A DNA stretch of 42,697 nt from Tubiluchus corallicola (lineage: Eukaryota > Priapulida > Priapulimorpha > Priapulimorphida > Tubiluchidae), in contig JAQGDQ010001398.1 of assembly GCA_030141605.1 (NCBI GenBank), forward strand, positions 1 to 42,697, written 5' to 3'. Within the stretch, counting starts at the first letter, position 1. Each line of letters opens with the position of its first letter. Positions 10,430 to 42,697 of the stretch are shown one piece after another. Made by a program: the position numbers and the translations under genes. Under the pieces are notes generated by a model, which was not told the origin of the DNA, made no database searches, and saw nothing but the letters and a program-made list of their open reading frames with translations.

Positions 10430-10477
10430 AAATGAGTCAACATAAACATTACAGTGAGTCAGCATGTTAGAATTGCC

Positions 10478-10666
10478 ACAGCGTAGTAATACTGGAATGA
10501 AACCCGACAAATGTGACTTATGTGACAAATCATTTTCTCAATGAGGTGATCTCGGGCACATGAACGTTCTTCCTTTGTGAAACATCACAAATGTGACTTG
10601 TGTGACAAATCATTTTCTCAGCGAAGTGATCTTCTCAGGCACAGGAACACAGAATTTGATTCATAA
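10478..10666 (+). pseudogene. Two decayed C2H2 fingers downstream of the zinc-finger ORF
   Basis: The sequence continues the same finger repeat after the stop at 10427-10429 but is broken. In the first remnant a CGA arginine codon has become TGA (SFSQ then stop) and one codon of the helix is missing. In the second the last zinc histidine is replaced (HRNTE instead of HMNTH). This shows the ancestral array was longer than ten fingers. Confidence 0.8.
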
Positions 10667-11613
10667 CTAATGCACTTTGGGTATTGCACCATTCTTTATG
10701 CTGCTACATGTGGCACAGTTGGATTTAATTGATAATTTTGACAAATCACAGATATTTAACTTTCTTCACTGGTAACTTTTTATGCTATCAAATCACGTTT
10801 GGTATTTTTGATTTAATTTTTGTAAAATCCTTTTTTTTTCTTTTCTGATTTCTTCTTTTGTTTTTCTTCATATATGTTCTTGCAATCATATTATGCAATC
10901 ATGTTATTGTGATAAGTCATATGAGTTATATGTATATTATATATATCTTGTATCTTCGGAACCGCTGAACTAGTATCTTATATTTGTTTCATACGATCGC
11001 GTCTGTTCATTTGTCACTGTTCATTTCACCCATCAAAGCAATGACAGTATGATATTCCGTTTAAATGTTTATTGAGAAATGCCACAAAGTTTAAAAAAAT
11101 GCAAACTGACTGACGATTTGATAAACTTTTTTCACTAGCCTAAATTGTAGTTTATCCACCTGTTTTTTCTTAACAATTATAGTGTACAAAATTCATTTAT
11201 GTATATTATCAAATTTGTACAAACAGTTTCAATAGATACCATCTCGATAAAATTAGTTTTTTAGTTGCAATTTCTCGTTTGCACCATGCAGTAATAATAG
11301 TCAACATTTTTTATTGTCAAAGCATTATGACTATACATCTCACAATTGACAAGAGCTTTATACAAAAATGCAAGACTTGTTTTGGAATTTTACTGTCGAC
11401 GTCACAATACCTTGCGTAATCGAGGGCTGTTGATATGCGTATAATTATTTTTGACCCAACAGGTGTCTAGCAAACTAAATTCTGATAATTTTACACTATC
11501 GTAATATTTAATTTTTAGTTTACATAGATAAAAAACCTGCATGAAGCTGTTGGTATCCTTATAAACAATATACTAAACGATATGATGTAAAATACCTACA
11601 GAAGTAATTTGTC
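10667..11613. other. Intergenic AT-rich sequence downstream of the zinc-finger exon
   Basis: No ORF, repeat or RNA recognised. It could include the 3' UTR of the zinc-finger gene. Confidence 0.45.
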
Positions 11614-12075
11614 ACTAGCAAATGCCCCGTCAGGATGACGTCAAAACAATGGCTTTGCGTCAGCAGTTTTCTAAGCGAGAATTGCGGAAAAAAGAACATC
11701 CAGTTAGCCCACATCATCGTGTAGCCCCGTTCTTCCTCTTTCTAAAGAGCTATATATCTCCTTCCGAGAGTCCACCAGGCACCGCTAGAACGTTTTTTCT
11801 GCATGCTGTTTGACCAAAATTTCGAAAAAATCGCGAATTGGGTCCGGAAAAACGCCTGTTGCGGGACGCCGTGGCCCTCTCACAAATTCTAAATATGCCT
11901 ACTACACCCACCGCTGAACGGGCTATCTATCCATAGCCAGCACCACCCATGGCCCGTTCCCGTTCTTTAGATCTCAGCGGTATAGGTTTTGCAATAAAAA
12001 AACGGCCGAAAAATGGCCATTTTTGGAGGTTTTTCACCCCCCCCGTTCCTTGCGATGGGCCCGATTCGAAAAATA
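11614..12075 (+). mobile_element. Third copy of the long-TIR family, truncated
   Basis: It begins actagcaaatgccccgtc, skips directly to gatgacgtcaaaacaatggc and follows the family through gaacgggctatctatccata to gggcccgattcgaaaaataa. It ends at a CT-rich microsatellite where other copies continue. Confidence 0.8.
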
Positions 12076-12083
12076 AACCCCCA

Positions 12084-12290
12084 AACTCTCTCTCTCTCTC
12101 TCTCTCCCTCCCTCCCTCCCTCTCTCTCTCTCTCTTTCTCTCTCTCCCTCTCTTCCCCCTCTCTCTTCCTCTCTCTCTCTTTCTCTCTCTCTTCCCCCCT
12201 CTCTCTCTCTCTGTGTGTGTCTCTCTCTCTTCCCCTCTCTCTCTTTCTCACTCTCTCTTTTTCTCTCACTCAGTCACTCTCTTTGTCTTT
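12084..12290. repeat. (CT)n-rich microsatellite
   Basis: About 200 bases of CTCTCT with CCCT, TTTC and a GTGTGTGT interruption (about 12212). Long Ser/Leu/Pro frames across it are compositional. Confidence 0.95.
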
Positions 12291-12584
12291 CTGACATCTC
12301 TTTCCTCATGTAGCTGTAGCAATAAGTTGTAAAGATATATCAAAATTTCGTGTAAAATTACACGTGGTACTAATCACCATTTCGTTATATTTTCCTGTTT
12401 ATAGTTTCAGGCAGATGGCAAAGTAAAAAATGAGGTTATACGAGATCGCTCAGTGGGGTCAAAATCAAGGTCAATGCAGTAGAAGTGTTGGCAAATCCCC
12501 GTGTGCTTGGAAAGTATATTATTGCATAGAAAAGACTCTGTAAATGTGGTAAAGATGTTGAAACAGCAGAACACATAATAATTA

Positions 12585-13095
12585 AAGGAAGAAAGGATGA
12601 TTTTTCGTATACTACCCCATTTTCAAGTCCGATAAAAAGCATACATGCTAACACAATTAATGCTGCAAATGCATTTCTGATCAATTGATGGTGGGTGAGC
12701 TCAACCATTGATGACATCACAAATTAACATAATTTTCAACAGCAAAAGTTTTCTACGAGCTTGTTGCACGTGTTTGCGAAAGCCAAAATTGAAGTACAGT
12801 GCTACTGTAAGATATTGAGTGTGTTGTATTGAAACTATAGGCATGTTTTAAGATAAAATTCACATTTCAAATTTACCGCTGTACTCACGCATGAGCTCTC
12901 AAATGTGTGTAGTTCGTCAGAAACTAACTAATCTGAATTGAGAAGTACAGCATATGTTTTTGTGTAATGCAGACACCAGTGCCTGCCCAACTAGCAAGTG
13001 GTGGAATGCACGTAACAGTTAAGAACTAGTGGTGCGAACGTGAAAATCGTGTTTGTATGGTGATAATTATAGTAAGTAGAGGGAAAATATCATCC
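12585..13095. repeat. Dispersed repeat family R-B, copy 1
   Basis: The sequence from aggaagaaaggatgattttt through gcatttctgat, aacataattttcaacagcaaa and gtgtgtagttcgtcagaaac to gtgcgaacgtgaaaatcgtg recurs in the same order at 34193-34700 with about 80% similarity by eye. No ORF. Confidence 0.75.
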
Positions 13096-13617
13096 AGTCT
13101 GCTTATTGATGAACATAATGGTCAAAAGAAGAAGCATGGCAAATGTATAACTTTAAAACTGAAAAGATAAAAAGTCATTTAAATATCTAGCTCTGTGTAA
13201 CAGTGATCTTATGGTATTTATGAGCCCACATTGTGTTCTGCTGTGTAGCATTTTCACAAGCGTACGTGTGCACCTTAGCATTTTTGAGTGGCAAATAGAC
13301 ATGACATAAAATGGACTTAAGCAACCAGACATATCGTACAAATGGATGGATGGATGATGATTATGATGAAGTGCTGTGGTAGTGTTGGTGTTGGCTTCCT
13401 TCACCTCAGAAAAGTTTTCAAAAAATTACAATTGTTCACTACAGAAAAGCATTAAAACATGATGCGGATTATCTGAGATCAAGATCATTCTTTGAAATCG
13501 ATATTATAGTATCTTTACTTTTTTTGTAGCTCATTGTGCCCCACATGCTGGCAATGTGACAAATTAGGGGCAGGCCAAAAGATCAAACGGAAATTCTGAT
13601 TGATGCAGTGCAGTGCT
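13096..13617. other. Unrecognised sequence
   Basis: A short (GGAT)n/(GATGAT)n stretch at about 13342-13372 is present. No gene seen. Confidence 0.4.
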
Positions 13618-13625
13618 ATAATAAT

Positions 13626-14002
13626 TAGGGGTAAGCATTCTCTACCAGAAAGCGAATTCAAATCGAATCGAAATTGTGATTTTCGAATTCAAATTGAATC
13701 GAGTTTCAGTGTTTCGAATCCGAATCGAATTCCAATTGAGTTTGAAAGATTTTCAAACCAGTTTTCGAACCACTAGTAAAAAGTGGTCTAACAAAGATCA
13801 TGCATATTACTTGATTTTGTTCTGAAGTAAAACTGGCATTAGTTTGTTAAAAGTTTTGCACAGAAATCGCAGCTAAATTGTGCTAATTGCATGCTGCTTC
13901 AAACATTTTAATGATAAAGAATGTATGTGGCTGGAGTGCTGAATTATTAGAAAATATAATTTCACGTTCGAATCGAATTCGAATGTTCGATGCTCACCTC
14001 TA
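13626..14002. mobile_element. hAT-like MITE, copy 1
   Basis: The ends taggggtaagca and tgctcacctcta form imperfect inverted repeats, followed inward by cgaattc/gaatcgaa-rich sub-terminal repeats. The flanks ataataat (13618-13625) and ataatgat (14003-14010) match at 7 of 8 positions, as expected for an hAT 8-bp target duplication. A second copy is at 32677-33035. Confidence 0.8.
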
Positions 14003-14010
14003 ATAATGAT

Positions 14011-14126
14011 GATAATAATAATAATAATAATAACAACGACAACAACAATAATAATATTAATAGTAACAGTAGTAATAATAATAATAATAATAACAACAAC
14101 AACAATAATAATAATAATAATAATAA
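14011..14126. repeat. (AAT/AAC)n microsatellite
   Basis: ataataat tracts with aacaacaac interruptions in a triplet register. Confidence 0.95.
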
Positions 14127-15655
14127 AATAATGTGTTGAATATCCAGTCAACCTATTCAATTTGATCAGCTAGCTCCAAGGTGTGTGGCAGATTTCTATT
14201 AGATGATTTATGTTCCTCGATGCAATAAATTGTTCTGTACTAATACTTGTTATTTTTACTGCTCAAAAGAAACCTGGTTTTGTCAGGTAATCCCTATCAT
14301 AGATGGTGGATAAATAATTTTCATGTAAGTTACTGCTATAGAACTTCCTAGAAATTTCGCTGCATTCAATTTAATAAACTAGCCTTTATAAAAGCAATAA
14401 GATATCAATGACCTCAGATATAGACTTCAGAGGAGAATAGCATATCCAGGGCATTCACCAGCAGCGAAGATGAAGAGTTCTCATACTGCTAGCGGTACAT
14501 TCATTTAAACATATTTTTCGTTTATTCGCAGTACTGCAGTGTAACTGCACATTTCCTTATAGAATTGCAAGACGTTTTGTAACAAATTCATTAGTCACAG
14601 GTTTGCAGTTTAGTTTCCAAGAAGTGAACGTCAATAAAGGCGCACATTGTGCGTATCCTTGTAATAGAACGTGCTTTGGTATTAATATTTAAACCAATTT
14701 CCAGGTCTAACGGAAAAGTAAATTAGTAACGGTATGTGTTCTATCACTGCATAATAAACGCACTTTTATTTTATTTCTAATTTAGTTTATTTTTTGGCTA
14801 TATTTATGCTTTGGAAATATTATCATGACTTAATTGTTGTGATAACATCATCGTACTAACATGTGTCATTCATGTATTCCTCATTTTTGTTCCTTGTCCT
14901 CATTCCAGAAGAAAGTGTATGTGTGAGAGAGATCATTTAATGCACTTCTGTTTTATCTCTTAAATATCAAATTTACCATTAATCTGGGCAGCGCCAACAC
15001 AAGATTTTCTTCCTGGTGTTGTTCAGAGGCATGCCAGTAGTCTCAATAAAAATTACATATTAATGTTTTTTTCTGTGTAAAATTTGTGTTAATTTAATGC
15101 TTTCTGTAAAAATTATCATTGTATGTTCATGGTAAATCTAGCAATACATTTTAAACGCACTTGAAGTTTTGTTAACGTAGTGCTATACCAAGTCTTTTTG
15201 ACTTTCATACACTTATTTATTTATTAGTATTTATTCACTATTCGCTCCGTGAGAAAGGCCACTGGGAAACTAGGATTGTTCCGCAAAATATCCAAGAGAC
15301 ATTAGACCTAGTCATCGACATTTATTTTCTCCAATAATGTGTCACAAATTCCGTTTTACAAAAAACTTTAGTTTATCCAAGTAGATGGTCTTTTTCATTT
15401 TTGTCCAAGGTGTTAAAAGACCATAGGTCTTCTAGTTACTCACCCCTTGTTAATTAATATTCTAACATCAGAAAAAAGGTGTCGCTTGCTGCAATTTTAG
15501 TTAATTACTTAAATGGACTGATCATAATAAAGCAACAAATTAAAGAAAAAATATACGAAACGCATAAGAAAAGTAAAATAGTAAACATGCCAGCCATTAG
15601 TGACAATGTGAAAGATTTAATTGTGAAACAATGATGACAAATGGGAAGAAAAGAA
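14127..15655. other. 1.5 kb AT-rich sequence without recognised feature
   Basis: No coding signature, RNA gene or repeat family was recognised on either strand. Confidence 0.45.
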
Positions 15656-15660
15656 AAAAT

Positions 15661-16684
15661 GTTAAGTTTCGCTTAACGACGCTAAGGTATTCCAACAAAG
15701 TGCGATGTTAAGAGAAACGTTGTTAAATGAAATCAAAACTTGTATAGGAAGAATTGTAAACGAACTGAAATACGTTCCAGAAGCAAAAATCAATGCTGCT
15801 TAAGTCTTATAAATTAAACGTTTTATGAGTTTTATTCATATTCCTACTGATTAATTTCTTTCTGTTTGCTTAAAACCACCTACTTTTTCTAGCTAGACCT
15901 GCTAGTGATTTCTCCCCCCATTTAAACACTGCTTGTTAAATGCTGTGTAGTGAAAGCCAAGCTCTGCGTGGAGCGACCTTGAGACAATTTCTTGTAGTAC
16001 TAATCTAGTTGTTATAGCAACAGGTTGCCGAAAAAATCCTTGACATAAAGTTTAAACTCGGGTGTCGCTTGATACAAACGCCTAGAATTTAGTATATAGT
16101 CAGTCGGGAAGCAAAAACATCATAATAATTGCACTATTTAGGTTACTAATGTATTTTTAGAACAGAATGCAGTCGACCCTCGTTAAACCGGACCCCGTTA
16201 GTAAGGCGGACGTCATCCGTGGTAAAGGAAACTAACCGATTTCCGTCCGAGCTGGAGTGCTAAACACAACACGGCCTACCAACTGTACAATAATTTCTTT
16301 ATCCTCACAGGTTAACTATTTTAAAGTAATAGACAGTATAGTATATAGTGCAATGTATATAGGCCTTATTAAGGTGATTATTCCTGTATAATATATACCA
16401 TATATAGGCATATCGGATAAATCAGACAATCGGCTAAACCGGAACACCCCCCCCCCCTTTAGTCTGGTTTAACGAGGGCTGACTGTAACACAATATTTAC
16501 CATCTTAATGCTTCAAATTAGGAAGAAAAAGTTATTGATAAATTAGAAAATGGCTGTGAGCAAAGTAAAAAAATTGTCATTGAAATTAAACAATGCGTCG
16601 TTAAGTGAGAAAAAGGTGTCAAATGTTCTGCCGTCAAAACTAGACGTTGCTAAACGGGGCATTGTTAAACTAGGACTTACTGTA
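15661..16684. mobile_element. Decayed Tigger-like element with a nested insertion
   Basis: The right end (16585-16684: gcgtcgttaagtgag, gacgttgctaaacggggcat, taggacttactg then TA) is a pogo/Tigger-like terminus. The left part (15661-15730: cgcttaacgacgctaag, acgttgttaaatgaaa) resembles its inverse. The middle is interrupted by the MITE at 16170-16485. The left boundary is uncertain. Confidence 0.5.
16170..16485. mobile_element. Tigger-like MITE
   Basis: The left end cagtcgaccctcgttaaacc and the right end ggtttaacgagggctgactg are inverse of one another; TA follows the right end. A C-run (about 16445-16457) sits just inside the right terminus. Confidence 0.85.
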
Positions 16685-17019
16685 ACAATAAATAAATGCA
16701 GATGATGAATATGTATTACACAGTAAGTAGTTACAAAACAAACAAAACAATAATCATGTTCAATTTCTACAAAATTCTCTGCAACAAAATAATGCATGAT
16801 TAAATAACTGAAAAAAGAAATGCGATTTAAGCAAAGCAGAGCAGTTAATTTATGTCAATGCAGACAAGTAATTACTAAATAGATATAGTCGTTACACAAA
16901 AAAATAAATTTTGGAAAATTTTTCTTAAGAACTAATTTTTGTGAAAATAGTGTTAAATGAAATGAAGATGAAATTAATCGTAATGTCGTAAGTTACACAG
17001 GTTTCCCATATTTAATGAA
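16685..17019. other. Unrecognised sequence upstream of the LINE fragment
   Basis: AT-rich; no feature identified. Confidence 0.4.
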
Positions 17020-17253
17020 ATTGCACTTTATATTGAAATACGTGATGATGTTCCAGTGAAGTTAGCTCTTCAACAAGCCATAGAAACAGCTAAAAAACCT
17101 GCAGGAGGACAAATGTTAAAATACTTAGATTTTGCACAGAAAGATTTAAACACTTCAGCATTGATCCTTAGAAATAAATCCACTTGGGGCATTGCAGCGT
17201 GTAGGGAGTCCTGGCATAGGGAGGTGAGCAGAATCATGTCACTGGACGTATGA
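17020..17253 (+). pseudogene. 3' end of a non-LTR retrotransposon reverse transcriptase ORF
   Basis: An open frame encodes DDVPVKLALQQAIETAKKP, then LKYLDFAQKDLNTS and ACRESWHREVSRIMS before a stop. The spacing of P-K-L-A, then W/Y-L-x-x-x-x-K-D-L, then A-C-R-x-x-W-x-x-x-V resembles the C-terminal tail of RTE/CR1-like LINE ORF2 proteins. A (GAT)n tail follows directly at 17259-17291, as often seen at LINE 3' ends. The 5' part is missing, so it is a dead fragment. Confidence 0.55.
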
Positions 17254-17258
17254 TTCAT

Positions 17259-17291
<33 letters not shown>
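17259..17291. repeat. (GAT)n microsatellite, LINE tail
   Basis: About ten gat units directly follow the LINE stop codon, about 100 bases before the ASH2L start codon. Confidence 0.9.
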
Positions 17292-17292
<1 letters not shown>

Positions 17293-17334
17293 ATGCATTA
17301 AAAAACTTTGTTATCTGTTGGGATACAGGCTCTC

Positions 17335-17347
17335 AATTCTGTTTTAG
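17335..17347 (+). promoter_or_regulatory. Possible splice acceptor in the ASH2L 5' leader
   Basis: aattctgttttag is a pyrimidine-rich tract ending in AG, 45 bases before the start codon. It could receive a non-coding 5' exon or a spliced leader. There is no TATA box or other clear promoter between it and the LINE remnant. Confidence 0.35.
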
Positions 17348-17392
17348 GTTGAGTAATTCTGTTCCTCTACTTGCGCTTTTGTGTTGAGTGAA

Positions 17393-42201
<24,809 letters not shown>

Positions 42202-42284
42202 TGGTTGCCTGGGTTCACTCATATTCAAGACCATGTTTCTTGTGCCAGGCCGAATCGATATGCTGTAATTTAAAAGCATTCTGG

Positions 42285-42697
42285 TCAGTTCAAACTTGAC
42301 CATTTCTTCTGGTCAGTTCAAACTTGACTATTTCTTATGGCCAGTTGAAAATTGACTGTATTTCTTATGGCCAGTTGAAAATTGACTGTATTTCTTATGG
42401 CCAGTTGAAAATTGACTGTATTTCTTATGGCCAGTTGAAAATTGACTGTATTTCTTATGGCCAGTTGAAAATTGATTGACTGTATTTCTTATGGCCAGTT
42501 GAAAATTGACTGTATTTCTTATGGCCAGTTGAAAATTGATTGACTGTATTTCTTATGGCCAGTTGAAAATTGACTGTATTTCTTATGGCCAGTTGAAAAT
42601 TGATTGACTGTATTTCTTATGGCCAGTTGAAAATTGACTGTATTTCTTATGGCCAGTTGAAAATTGATTGACTGTATTTCTTATGGCCAGTTGAAAA
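42285..42697 (+). repeat. 30/34-bp minisatellite in the presumed ASH2L 3' UTR, runs off the window
   Basis: Two diverged leading units (tctggtcagttcaaacttga) are followed by units tatttcttatggccagttga plus aaattgactg (30 bases) and a 34-base variant with an extra attg. From about 42490 on, the 30- and 34-base forms alternate. It begins about 85-100 bases after the ASH2L stop and reaches the window end. Confidence 0.92.

Noticed and set aside
11949-12332. Ser/Leu-rich frames at the CT repeat
   Set aside because: Low-complexity microsatellite joined to a transposon fragment.
42285-42697. CRISPR-like array
   Set aside because: Units are contiguous without unique spacers and lie after an animal gene; the same holds for the other minisatellites.

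Overview
This is a stretch of nuclear DNA from an animal. It has a many-exon gene with GT-AG introns, tRNA- and 5S-rRNA-derived SINEs, LINE remnants, MITEs and many minisatellites, and no bacterial-type gene packing. The species cannot be read from the sequence. The encoded ASH2 protein, the AT-rich introns and the 5S-derived SINE fit an invertebrate metazoan, possibly a deuterostome such as a tunicate, but this is inference.

The right 60% (17393-42201, + strand) holds one complete gene for ASH2/ASH2L, the core subunit of the SET1/MLL (COMPASS) histone H3 lysine-4 methyltransferase complexes. I could assemble 15 coding exons by eye with compatible phases and GT-AG boundaries. They give 1641 coding bases, or 546 residues: a PHD finger with a full C4HC3 ligand set, a winged-helix domain, a basic linker, a SPRY domain and a C-terminal DPY30-binding helix. 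The introns are full of repeats. They include an eight-copy, 143-bp tandem duplication of the end of exon 6 with its splice donor, a 25-copy 30-bp array in intron 2, a 21-copy 66-bp array in intron 7, an 11-copy 30-bp GC-rich array in intron 9, long trinucleotide tracts in intron 12, two minisatellites in intron 14 and another just after the stop codon.

The left 40% (1-17392) is mostly dispersed repeats. It contains a pogo/Tigger-like MITE (240-647), an 860-bp CCACAC-type satellite (about 1125-1985), and a long-inverted-repeat element family (about 2135-5380, with another copy at 11614-12075). A single C-type lectin domain exon on the minus strand (3731-3954) lies between two inverted copies of that family. 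A + strand C2H2 zinc-finger exon with ten intact fingers (9530-10429) is flanked by decayed fingers on both sides. An hAT-like MITE (13626-14002), nested Tigger-like pieces (15660-16684) and a LINE 3' end (17020-17253) follow, ending just upstream of ASH2.

I found no operon-like system, CRISPR array or functional RNA gene. The strongest leads are the reiterated exon 6 donor in ASH2, the minisatellite that grew out of a transposon next to exon 3, and the lectin exon sitting inside a long-inverted-repeat element.
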